Shown: positions 1-8,926, numbered from the stretch's first letter. The stretch: 11,608 nt of DNA from Armatimonadetes bacterium RBG_19FT_COMBO_69_19 (GCA_001768125.1 MENB01000035.1:352-11959), one strand, 5' to 3'. The notes: generated by a model from the letters alone, not told the origin. Numbers and translations: made by a program.

Positions 1-180
1 TCGGGCGAAGAGATCAGCTATACGATCGTTGGGTCTGCCGAGGCGGATCCCGACAAGGACAAGATCAGCAACGAGTCCCCGGTGGGGCGCGCGCTGCTCG
101 GGCGGCGCGCCGGCGAGGTCGTCGAGGTCACCGTGCCCGCGGGCAAGATGAAGTACAGCGTGCTGAAGATCATCCACTAG
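1..180 (+). CDS. greA: Transcription elongation factor GreA, C-terminal part (5' end outside window)
   Basis: This is the last 59 codons of an open frame that enters from the left edge and ends at TAG 178-180. The translation runs [17 protein letters not shown], then [15 protein letters not shown], and ends VLKIIH. This is the FKBP-like C-terminal domain of GreA, with the conserved ISNESPVG(R/K)ALLG segment. GreA binds the secondary channel of RNA polymerase and stimulates cleavage of backtracked transcripts. The N-terminal coiled coil is not in the window, so integrity of the whole gene cannot be judged. In many Clostridia greA lies just before lysS-ctsR-mcsA-mcsB-clpC. Here clpC follows directly after a 191-bp gap. 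Family assignment is very secure. GreB is the only close alternative and is less likely outside Proteobacteria. Confidence 0.95.
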   Translation, partial: SGEEISYTIVGSAEADPDKDKISNESPVGRALLGRRAGEVVEVTVPAGKMKYSVLKIIH

Positions 181-232
181 ACGCCCGCCGTCTGTTTCGT
201 CCCACGTCAGGGAAAAAGCCGAGATGAGGGCA

Positions 233-263
233 CGCCGGAAGGCAGGGAATGCGCCTTCCGGTG
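233..263 (+). terminator. Strong hairpin between greA and clpC, possible greA terminator or leader element
   Basis: CCGGAAGGC (235-243) pairs perfectly with GCCTTCCGG (253-261) around a 9-nt loop. A G-T wobble (234/262) and a C-G pair (233/263) extend it. No T-run follows, so it is not a textbook intrinsic terminator. The right arm can also form an alternative hairpin, GCCTT (253-257) with AAGGC (264-268), so two exclusive folds are possible if the RNA reads through. It ends a few bases before a TATACT box. Confidence 0.4.
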
Positions 264-269
264 AAGGCG

Positions 270-275
270 TATACT
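270..275 (+). promoter_or_regulatory. Candidate -10 box for clpC
   Basis: TATACT at 270-275 is one mismatch from TATAAT and would start transcription near position 282, giving a leader of about 90 nt before clpC. No good TTGACA-like -35 lies 16-18 bp upstream; those positions read around GAATGC. The promoter would therefore be weak, activator-dependent or used by an alternative sigma factor. No CtsR box (tandem GGTCAAA) or CIRCE inverted repeat is visible between 181 and 371. Confidence 0.35.
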
Positions 276-371
276 GTGGGAGGAGGGGACTCCGCCGGGG
301 CCGAATGTGTCGGCTAATCGAGCCTCCGACTACATGCCTTTCGTCCCAGCGGAGAGGAGGACGTATCCGCA

Positions 372-2831
<2,460 letters not shown>

Positions 2832-2860
2832 ACACACCGACCACGGCACACAGATTCCCG

Positions 2861-2887
2861 GAGGGCCCGGCATGAGACCGGGCCCTT
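2861..2887 (+). terminator. Terminator-like hairpin after clpC
   Basis: GGGCCCGG (2863-2870) pairs perfectly with CCGGGCCC (2878-2885) around a 7-nt loop. An A-T pair and a G-T wobble extend the base of the stem. The tail reads TTCGTATT, only moderately T-rich, so termination may be partial. radA begins 23 bp after the hairpin and no promoter was recognised between them. Readthrough from clpC probably supplies at least some radA mRNA. Confidence 0.65.
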
Positions 2888-2900
2888 CGTATTGAAGGGG

Positions 2901-2908
2901 GAAGGTGA
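2901..2908 (+). promoter_or_regulatory. Ribosome binding site that sets the radA start
   Basis: GAAGGTGA (2901-2908) closely matches the GGAGGTGA anti-16S complement and sits just ahead of GTG 2910. It favours GTG 2910 over an in-frame TTG at 2892, which lies only five bases past the terminator-like stem and has no binding site of its own. Confidence 0.7.
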
Positions 2909-2909
2909 C

Positions 2910-4262
2910 GTGAGCAAGGTCCGCCTGCAGTACGTGTGCCAAGCGTGCGGCCACGCCTCGCCCAAGTGGCTGGGCCGATGTCCGAATTGCGGCGAGTGGA
3001 ACACGTTCGTCGAAGAAGCGACGGCGCCGGTCGGCACCCGCTCCCACGCGGCTTCCACGAGCAGCCCGATCCCCGTCACCGAGATCCCGGAGCTTGTGGA
3101 AGCGCGCGTGAGCACGGGGATGGGGGAGCTTGATCGGGTGCTGGGCGGCGGGCTCGTGCCGGGATCGCTCGTGCTGGTCGGTGGAGATCCCGGGATCGGC
3201 AAAAGCACCCTGCTCACGGCCGTGTGCCAGCACCTGGCGCGCGACGGTCGGCGCGTGCTCTACGTGAGCGGCGAGGAATCGGCGGCGCAGATCAAGCTCC
3301 GCGCCCGCCGGCTCGGCGCCGACTCGCCGAACTTCCTCTTGCTCGCGGAGACCGGACTCGACGCCATCATCCAGGCCGCCGGCCGCGTCACACCCGCCGT
3401 GCTCGTCATCGATTCCATCCAGGCGGTGTACAACGCCGACCTGCCCACGGCGCCCGGCAGCGTGGGGCAGGTGCGGGAGTGCACGGCCGAGCTGCTGCGA
3501 TTCGGCAAAGGGAGCGGCACGGCCGTCCTGCTCGTGGGGCACGTCACGAAGGAGGGGCAGATCGCCGGCCCGCGCGTCCTCGAGCACATCGTGGACACGG
3601 TGCTCTACTTCGAGGGCGACCGCCACCACGCGTATCGCATCCTGCGGGCGACGAAGAACCGCTTCGGCTCGACGAACGAGATCGGCGTCTTCGAGATGCG
3701 CACCGAGGGGCTGCGCGAGATCAGCAACCCCTCGGCCGCATTCCTCTCGGAGCGGGCCCGCGAAGCCCCCGGCTCCGCCGTGGCGTGCACGCTGGAGGGA
3801 TCGCGCCCGCTGCTCGTGGAGGTCCAGGCCCTGGTCACACCCACGGTGTTCGGGATGCCCCGTCGGACCGCGTCCGGCGTGGACTACAACCGGATGGTCG
3901 TGTTGCTGGCCGTCCTCGAGAAGCGGGCGGGGCTGCACCTCGGCAGCCAGGACGTCTACCTGAGCGTGGCCGGGGGCCTGGCGGTGGAGGAGCCGGCCGC
4001 GGACCTGGCGATGGCGGCCGCGGTGGCCAGCAGCCTGCGCAACCGTCCGGTGGAGCAGACGACGGTCGCCGTGGGCGAGCTTGGGCTCGCGGGGGAGATC
4101 CGGGCGGTCCCCCAGCTCGATCGGCGGGTCGCGGAGGCGGCGCGAATGGGCTTCCGGCGCATCGTCGTGCCCCGCGCCGGAGCGGAAGAACGCGACCAGG
4201 ACGGCATCGAGACCGTCCCGGTCGAAGACATCGCCGAAGCGCTGGCCCAGCTCATCCCCTGA
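2910..4262 (+). CDS. radA: DNA repair and recombination protein RadA (Sms)
   Basis: From GTG 2910 the protein has 450 residues, close to the usual 455-460. An N-terminal zinc finger has C10-x2-C13 and C24-x2-C27. The RecA-like core has Walker A GDPGIGKST (92-100), a Walker B-like VLVIDS (164-169) and the RadA-specific KNRFG motif (249-253). A Lon-protease-like domain follows from about 350 to 450. It keeps the EPAADLAMA segment but has no serine at the Lon nucleophile position, as is normal for RadA. RadA is a DnaB-like hexameric helicase that extends heteroduplex DNA during recombination and natural transformation. It follows clpC as in Bacillota, but disA, its usual downstream neighbour, is absent. 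The stop lies 10 bp from the convergent gene end at 4273. All key motifs are intact. Confidence 0.97.
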   Translation: MSKVRLQYVCQACGHASPKWLGRCPNCGEWNTFVEEATAPVGTRSHAASTSSPIPVTEIPELVEARVSTGMGELDRVLGGGLVPGSLVLVGGDPGIGKSTLLTAVCQHLARDGRRVLYVSGEESAAQIKLRARRLGADSPNFLLLAETGLDAIIQAAGRVTPAVLVIDSIQAVYNADLPTAPGSVGQVRECTAELLRFGKGSGTAVLLVGHVTKEGQIAGPRVLEHIVDTVLYFEGDRHHAYRILRATKNRFGSTNEIGVFEMRTEGLREISNPSAAFLSERAREAPGSAVACTLEGSRPLLVEVQALVTPTVFGMPRRTASGVDYNRMVVLLAVLEKRAGLHLGSQDVYLSVAGGLAVEEPAADLAMAAAVASSLRNRPVEQTTVAVGELGLAGEIRAVPQLDRRVAEAARMGFRRIVVPRAGAEERDQDGIETVPVEDIAEALAQLIP

Positions 4263-4272
4263 TCGTCGGGGA

Positions 4273-4668
4273 CTACGTCAGGTTGAAGACCCCCAGCGCA
4301 TTGACGCGCGTGTGCTCTTTCTCCAGCACGTCCTCCAGGTTCAAGTTGAGCAGGCTGCACAGCGCGGCGAGATAGAACAGCGTCGTGCCGATCTCCGTCT
4401 CCACGACCTCCCGGCACTTGCCGCAGAGACCGCCCTCGACGTGCGTGGCCATGAACTGCCGCAGGTCGCGCAGGCTCACGTCCGCGGGGAACGTCTGCTT
4501 CCCGGCGTTGATCGAGATGCACCCGCAGGTGGTCACCGACTTGGCCACCGCGCGGTTCACGCGTGCGGCGGCTTCGGCCAGCTTGGTCTGGACATCGAGG
4601 ATGCTGCGGTGCCGGAGGAGATACTGCGAGACGGATTCTTGAAAGTGGATCTCGTCGGTGTCCTTCAT
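4273..4668 (-). CDS. MazG-like helical protein with CxC and CxxC cysteine pairs, function unknown
   Basis: This reverse-strand gene encodes 131 residues from ATG 4668, preceded by GGGAGGG (complement of 4673-4679). Upstream lies a perfect consensus promoter. The protein looks all-helical. Residues 87-118 (EVVETEIGTTLFYLAAL, then LNLEDVLEKE) resemble the second half of MazG-type nucleotide pyrophosphohydrolases, which usually read E-I-G-D-x-L-F-Y-L. Here the metal-binding Asp position is T95. Four cysteines form C48-x-C50 and C82-x2-C85, suggesting a bound metal. I recall similar proteins, sometimes labelled DUF1573, near disA and yacL in anaerobic Firmicutes, but I cannot confirm that label. 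The gene is intact and follows the codon use of its neighbours. A pyrophosphatase activity should not be assumed. It is convergent with radA and divergent from yacL. Confidence 0.85.
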   Translation of the reverse strand: MKDTDEIHFQESVSQYLLRHRSILDVQTKLAEAAARVNRAVAKSVTTCGCISINAGKQTFPADVSLRDLRQFMATHVEGGLCGKCREVVETEIGTTLFYLAALCSLLNLNLEDVLEKEHTRVNALGVFNLT

Positions 4669-4672
4669 TCGG

Positions 4673-4679
4673 CCCTCCC
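4673..4679 (-). promoter_or_regulatory. Ribosome binding site of the MazG-like gene
   Basis: On the reverse strand GGGAGGG lies 4 nt before ATG 4668. A longer reading from GTG 4689 would leave only about 11 nt of leader after the predicted transcription start near 4700 and has no comparable site. ATG 4668 is therefore preferred. Confidence 0.7.
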
Positions 4680-4706
4680 GGATCACCACGCGATGATCGT
4701 GTCTGC

Positions 4707-4736
4707 ATTATAAGGACGCGCGAAAACGACTGTCAA
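4707..4736 (-). promoter_or_regulatory. Perfect consensus sigma-70/sigma-A promoter for the MazG-like gene
   Basis: Read on the reverse strand, TTGACA (complement of 4731-4736) is followed by an 18-bp spacer and TATAAT (complement of 4707-4712). Both hexamers match consensus exactly, which is rare by chance in such G+C-rich DNA. Transcription should start near 4700 and give a leader of about 30 nt. A short inverted repeat CGATGATCG (4691-4699) lies right after the predicted start and could be an operator, though it is too short to claim. Confidence 0.85.
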
Positions 4737-4781
4737 GAAACCGGCTCCGCCGTGTTGGAACCTTCCGACCGCCGGATGCGG

Positions 4782-4787
4782 TATAGT
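4782..4787 (+). promoter_or_regulatory. Candidate -10 box for the yacL operon
   Basis: TATAGT (4782-4787) would start transcription near 4794, about 19 nt before the yacL ATG. The best -35-like sequence, TTGGAA (4755-4760), is 21 bp away, longer than usual. The promoter is weaker than the divergent one on the other strand. This placement also argues against GTG 4786 as the yacL start, because that codon overlaps the box. Confidence 0.45.
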
Positions 4788-4812
4788 GATTAAGGAAAGG
4801 GTCGGTGGCCTC

Positions 4813-5895
4813 ATGTCGTCCGTCATCATCCGTGTGGCCGGCGCGCTGCTCGGCGCCGTGGTCGGGTCGCAGCTCACAACCGAGATCATCGCCGCCGTAC
4901 CGAGTCTCCTCCCGGTGCGGATCCCGCTGTTCGCCGTCGGCCTCCTCGCCGGCGCCCTCTTCGGCTCCGCGCTGGCCCTGTGGCTCTGGCGGTGGTTCGA
5001 GCGGCTGATGGGGTGGGTGCTCTCCGCCCTCGCCCACGTCTCGCTCCGCGACATCCTCCTCGGCGTCGGGGGTCTGGCCGGCGGGCTGGTCATCGCCTTC
5101 CTGGTGGGCTACCCGCTGTCGCGCATCCCCGGGATCGGACTCTATCTCTTCCTCGCCGCCGTCCTCGTCTTCGGCTACCTGGGGTTCCACGTCGCGATGC
5201 AGCGGCGCGACGAAGTCGCCGGTTCACTGCTCCGGCTCGAGCGCACCGGCGGGGGCCGCGACCGGATCCGCTGGCGCGGCGTGCCCAAGCTCCTCGACAC
5301 GAGCGTGATCATCGACGGCCGCGTGGCCGATGTGGTCAAGGCCGGATTCCTGGAAGGGCCGCTGGTCGTGCCGCGGTCCGTGCTCAATGAGTTGCAGCGC
5401 ATCGCGGATTCCTCCGACACGCTGCGCCGCAACCGGGGCCGGCGGGGGCTCGACATCCTGCACCGCCTGCAGCAGGAGCTCCAGGCCGTCCAGATCATGG
5501 ACGATCCCAAGGATCCGGGGCTCGACGTGGACGGCCGGCTGATTGCCATGGGCAAGCAGCTCCACGGCTGGATCGTAACGAACGACTTCAACCTGAACAA
5601 GGTCGCCGAGCTGCAGGGCATCAAGGTCCTGAATATCAACGAGCTCTCGCAGTCCCTGCGGCCCATCGTCCTGCCGGGCGAAGAGCTCGTGGTGCAGGTC
5701 GTGAAGGACGGCAAGGAGGCCGGGCAGGGGATCGGCTACCTCGACGACGGCACGATGGTCGTGGTCGAGGGCGGCAAGAAGTACATCGGCGAGAAGTCCG
5801 ACGTCGTCGTGACGAGCGTGCTGCAGACGGTGGCGGGCCGGATGATCTTCGGTCGCCCGAAGGAAGGCGTGCACCCCTCCCCCGAGCGTCGATGA
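4813..5895 (+). CDS. yacL: YacL-type membrane protein with PIN and TRAM domains
   Basis: This 360-residue protein matches the length of Bacillus YacL (about 366). Four hydrophobic segments lie at about residues 3-25, 35-59, 79-100 and 104-127. A cytoplasmic PIN nuclease domain follows from about 158 to 280. Its candidate acidic metal ligands are D162 (LLDTSVIIDGR), E193, D238/D240 and D258 (VTNDFNLNKV). A C-terminal TRAM domain covers about 286-346, a fold that often binds RNA. Together these suggest a membrane-tethered RNA-acting enzyme, though its substrate is not known from the sequence. ATG 4813 is chosen because it follows an AAAGGG/GGTGG region and a -10-like box. An in-frame GTG at 4786 overlaps that box. 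The stop overlaps the ispDF start by 4 bp (ATGA), implying coupled translation. This is the first gene of the operon. Confidence 0.93.
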   Translation: MSSVIIRVAGALLGAVVGSQLTTEIIAAVPSLLPVRIPLFAVGLLAGALFGSALALWLWRWFERLMGWVLSALAHVSLRDILLGVGGLAGGLVIAFLVGYPLSRIPGIGLYLFLAAVLVFGYLGFHVAMQRRDEVAGSLLRLERTGGGRDRIRWRGVPKLLDTSVIIDGRVADVVKAGFLEGPLVVPRSVLNELQRIADSSDTLRRNRGRRGLDILHRLQQELQAVQIMDDPKDPGLDVDGRLIAMGKQLHGWIVTNDFNLNKVAELQGIKVLNINELSQSLRPIVLPGEELVVQVVKDGKEAGQGIGYLDDGTMVVVEGGKKYIGEKSDVVVTSVLQTVAGRMIFGRPKEGVHPSPERR

Positions 5896-7061
5896 GCGGT
5901 CCCCGGACGGAGGCGATCGTCGTCGCCGCGGGGCGAGGGGAGCGGCTGGGCGCTTCCGGCGGCAAGGCGTTCGTCTCCCTCCTGGGCCAACCGATGCTCG
6001 TCCACACGCTGCGGGCGGTCGAGGCCTGCCCGGTCGTGGCCCGGATCGTCCTGGTGGTGCCCGCGGATCGCGTGACCGCCGCCGGCGAGGTGATCCGCGC
6101 GTTCCAGCTCACCCGGGTGCATGAGGTGGTCCCCGGCGGCGACGAGCGGCAGGATTCGGTCGCCCGGGGCCTTGCCCGGGTGGGGGAAGCCGAGGTCGTG
6201 CTGGTGCACGACGGCGCCCGCCCTCTCGTGCGGCCCGAGGTGATCGCCGCCGTGGCCCGCGCCGCCGCGGAAACCGGGGCGGCGTCCGCGGGGATCCCGA
6301 TGCGCGAGACGGTCAAAGCGGTCGAGGCGGGGGAGGCGGTCCGCACCGAGGACCGCGCACGTTTCTGGATCGCCCGGACGCCACAAGCCTTTTGGACCCC
6401 GCTGCTGCGCGAGGCGCACCGGCGCGCCTCGCAGGACGGTTTTCGCGGTGCGGACGACGCGGTGCTCGTGGAACGCCTCGGCCGGACGGTCCGGATGGTG
6501 GAGGACTCTCCCACGAACGTCAAAATCACTGTTCCTGATGACCTGCGCCTGGCCGAGGCCTACCTCGGAGGAGCCCGTACTGTGACGCGCACCGGGATGG
6601 GCGTGGACGCGCACCGGCTCGTGCCCGGACGCCCGCTCCGCCTCGGCGGCGTGGAGATCCCGCATCCGCTTGGGCTTGCCGGCCACTCCGATGCCGACGT
6701 GCTCCTGCACGCTGTGATGGACGCGCTGCTGGGGGCGGCCGCCATGGGCGACATCGGTACGTACTTCCCACCGGGAGACCCGGCCTACAAGGATGCCGAT
6801 AGTCTCGGACTGCTCCAGCGGGTCGGCGGGATGCTGGCCGCCTCCGGGTGGACGGTCGCCCACCTCGACGCGGTGGTCCTCGCCGAGGCCCCCAGGATTG
6901 CCCCCCACGTCCCGGAGATGCGCGAGCGGATCGGCGCAGCCCTGGGCATCGACGGCGCGACCGTGAGCATCAAGGCCACGACCACCGAAGGGATGGGCGC
7001 CGTCGGGCGGGGAGAGGGGATCACGGCGTATGCCGTCGCCACAGTATCGCGAGCCGGCTGA
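5892..7061 (+). CDS. ispDF: Bifunctional IspD-IspF isoprenoid enzyme (MEP pathway)
   Basis: One 389-residue frame holds two enzymes. Residues 1-228 are IspD, 2-C-methyl-D-erythritol 4-phosphate cytidylyltransferase. It has the CTP-binding loop AAGRGERLG (12-20) with K25, HDGARP (106-111), TPQAF (163-167) and NVKIT (209-213). Residues 233-389 are IspF, 2-C-methyl-D-erythritol 2,4-cyclodiphosphate synthase. Its metal ligands are D239, H241 (GVDAHR) and H273 (DVLLHAVMDAL), with GHSDAD (264-269) and KATTTEGMG (361-369). The two enzymes catalyse non-consecutive steps of the pathway; the kinase IspE acts between them. The linker is only a few residues. Bacillus has adjacent but separate ispD and ispF, whereas fusions are best known from alpha- and epsilon-proteobacteria. 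No frameshift or internal stop is present. The 3' end overlaps the next gene by 32 bp. Confidence 0.96.
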   Translation: MSGPRTEAIVVAAGRGERLGASGGKAFVSLLGQPMLVHTLRAVEACPVVARIVLVVPADRVTAAGEVIRAFQLTRVHEVVPGGDERQDSVARGLARVGEAEVVLVHDGARPLVRPEVIAAVARAAAETGAASAGIPMRETVKAVEAGEAVRTEDRARFWIARTPQAFWTPLLREAHRRASQDGFRGADDAVLVERLGRTVRMVEDSPTNVKITVPDDLRLAEAYLGGARTVTRTGMGVDAHRLVPGRPLRLGGVEIPHPLGLAGHSDADVLLHAVMDALLGAAAMGDIGTYFPPGDPAYKDADSLGLLQRVGGMLAASGWTVAHLDAVVLAEAPRIAPHVPEMRERIGAALGIDGATVSIKATTTEGMGAVGRGEGITAYAVATVSRAG

Positions 7062-7371
7062 GCCCATCCTGCCCCGCCTGCTCTTCCTCGAGCGGGCGGC
7101 GCTGGTCGAGCCCGTGTCGGTAGAGGTGGACCGTCCGGGCGCCGTGCACCCGAGGGTGACGGGGTTCTGGCGGGGGGATGCGTTCCACCGCCTCGTGAAG
7201 ATCGTCGAGACGCGCTACGAATACGCGGAGATGTACGTCCGGGCGGTGACCGACGGAGGGGCGGTGGATCTCCGGCGCCGGCGCGTCCGCGATCCGCAAA
7301 CGATGCGCGCCCGCACGGTCTGGGAGCTGTGCGGCGAACTCGACGCCATCGAGATCCCCCGGTCGCAGTAG
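7030..7371 (+). CDS. Small protein of unknown function between ispDF and cysS
   Basis: This 113-residue frame fills the space between ispDF and cysS and shows the same G/C-rich third positions as its neighbours, so it is probably real. It starts at ATG 7030, 32 bp inside ispDF, with GGAGAGGGG (7011-7019) 10 nt upstream. An in-frame GTG at 7114 is an alternative giving 85 residues. The C-terminal two-thirds looks like a small beta-rich domain: VTGFWRGDAFHRLVKIVETR, then EMYVRAVTDGGAVDLR and a terminal TVWELCGELDAIEI. The W-R-G start followed by a V-x-x-V strand recalls short actinobacterial proteins of the DUF6504 sort, but I cannot assign it. It has no signal peptide or membrane segment. It ends 7 bp before cysS, so it should be co-transcribed with it. 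Confidence 0.75.
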   Translation: MPSPQYREPAEPILPRLLFLERAALVEPVSVEVDRPGAVHPRVTGFWRGDAFHRLVKIVETRYEYAEMYVRAVTDGGAVDLRRRRVRDPQTMRARTVWELCGELDAIEIPRSQ

Positions 7372-7378
7372 ACGAGCG

Positions 7379-8920
7379 ATGGGATTGCGCCTGCACAATA
7401 CACTGAGCAAACGGGTCGAGGAGTTCGTGCCGCGCGAGGCCGGCAAAGTCTCGATGTACGTCTGCGGCCCGACCGTCTACGACAGCTCGCACCTGGGGCA
7501 CATGCGTGCCGCCGTCGTGTTCGACGTCCTGCGCCGTTACCTCGAGGCGGGCGGGTACCGCGTCACCCATGTCCAGAACGTGACCGACGTCGAGGACAAG
7601 ATCATCGCCCGCGCCCAGGCCGAGGGCGTCCCAGCGGAGCAGATCACCAGCCAGTACGGCGAGGAGTACCACCGCGCTGCGCTGGCGCTCAACATTCTGC
7701 CCTGGCACGTCGAGCCGCGCGCGACGCAGCACATCCCCGAGATGATCGAGATGATCCGGGGCCTCATGGAGCGGGGGTTCGCCTACTATGCCGAGGGCGA
7801 CGTCTACTTCGACGTGACGAAGCTGCCGGAATACGGCAAGCTGTCCGGCCGCGTGCTGGAGGAGCTGAAGGTCGGCGCGCGCGTGGAACCGGGCGAGTTC
7901 AAGCGGCATCCGGCCGACTTCGCGCTCTGGAAGCGGGCCAAGCCCGGCGAGCCCAGCTGGGGCAGTCCGTGGGGGAAAGGCCGGCCCGGCTGGCACATCG
8001 AGTGCTCGGCGATGTCGCTCAAGTACCTGGGGATGGGCTTCGACATCCACGGGGGCGGCGACGACCTTATCTTTCCGCATCACGAGAACGAGATCGCGCA
8101 GTCTGAGGCCTATGCCGGGCGCGGGCCGTTCGCCCGGTACTGGATCCACAACGCGATGTTCCAGTTGAGCGGAGAGAAGATGTCGAAGTCGCAGCGCCAC
8201 TACGTGGGGGCCGCCGAGGCCCTCCGGCACTATCCGGCGGAGATCATCCGCTACGTGCTCATCTCGGTGCACTACCGCAAGCCGATGGAGTACGATTCCG
8301 AGCGATTCGAGGAAGCCCGCCGGGCCGTGGATCGTATCCGGGCGGCACTCGCCTCCGCCGCCACCGTTCGCTCACGGGCCACCGGAGGTGGGGCCGGGGG
8401 AGCGCCGTCCGCGGCGCTGCGCGCCGCCGCGCGGGATGGGCTCGGGGCCTTCGGGGTCGCGATGGACGACGATCTGAATACCTCGGGCGCCCTGGCCGCG
8501 ATCTTCGACCTGGTCACGGCGGTGAACCGGGAGACCGATCCAGCCCTCAAGGGGACCGCGCCGGCGGACGCGCTGCAGCCCGGTCTCGATGAAGCCGTGG
8601 ATGCGCTGAGCCGGATGTTGGGGATCCTCGGGCTGTCCATCACCGCATCCAGGGACGACGCCGGGGTGCGCGACCGTGTGTGGGCGCTCGCTGTGGCCCT
8701 CCGGCAGGAGGCGGCTCATCTCTTCCCAGTGGAGCCCGGACCGTCGCTCGACGAGCTCATGGTCTTCATCCTCGAGGGAAGGCAGCAGGCCCGGCGGTTG
8801 AAGGACTTCACGACGGCGGACCGCATCCGCGCCCGCCTGTCGGAAGCGGGCGTGCTGGTGGAAGACCTCCCCACGGGACCACGTTGGCGCGTCGTGGGGA
8901 CCGACGGCCGCGCGTCGTAG
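7379..8920 (+). CDS. cysS: Cysteinyl-tRNA synthetase
   Basis: This class I synthetase charges tRNA-Cys with cysteine using ATP. The HIGH motif appears as HLGH (38-41) after YVCGPTVYD. The KMSKS loop is intact at 267-271. The catalytic zinc ligands are C29, C209, H234 and E238 ([17 protein letters not shown]). The DALR helical domain and anticodon-recognition end follow, with [16 protein letters not shown] (472-487) and a terminal GPRWRV (500-505). At 513 residues it is some 45-50 longer than Bacillus or E. coli CysS. The extra length includes a Gly/Ala-rich stretch near 330-347 and a longer segment around 425-465. Only a weak ribosome binding site precedes ATG 7379, so coupling to the upstream small gene is likely. 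gltX and cysE, usual neighbours in Bacillus, are missing. Confidence 0.97.
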   Translation: MGLRLHNTLSKRVEEFVPREAGKVSMYVCGPTVYDSSHLGHMRAAVVFDVLRRYLEAGGYRVTHVQNVTDVEDKIIARAQAEGVPAEQITSQYGEEYHRAALALNILPWHVEPRATQHIPEMIEMIRGLMERGFAYYAEGDVYFDVTKLPEYGKLSGRVLEELKVGARVEPGEFKRHPADFALWKRAKPGEPSWGSPWGKGRPGWHIECSAMSLKYLGMGFDIHGGGDDLIFPHHENEIAQSEAYAGRGPFARYWIHNAMFQLSGEKMSKSQRHYVGAAEALRHYPAEIIRYVLISVHYRKPMEYDSERFEEARRAVDRIRAALASAATVRSRATGGGAGGAPSAALRAAARDGLGAFGVAMDDDLNTSGALAAIFDLVTAVNRETDPALKGTAPADALQPGLDEAVDALSRMLGILGLSITASRDDAGVRDRVWALAVALRQEAAHLFPVEPGPSLDELMVFILEGRQQARRLKDFTTADRIRARLSEAGVLVEDLPTGPRWRVVGTDGRAS

Positions 8921-8926
8921 CGCACC

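Noticed and set aside
2892..2909. TTG 2892 as the radA start
   Set aside because: It lies five bases past the terminator-like stem and lacks a binding site, while GTG 2910 has GAAGGTGA directly upstream and gives the usual MSKVRLQYVC-type N-terminus.
4786..4812. GTG 4786 as the yacL start
   Set aside because: It overlaps the TATAGT box and adds nine residues before the first membrane segment with no binding site; ATG 4813 fits better.
6785..8272. A 495-codon reverse-strand frame over ispDF and cysS
   Set aside because: Same antisense artefact of high G+C; its product has no recognisable motif and the forward genes are certain.
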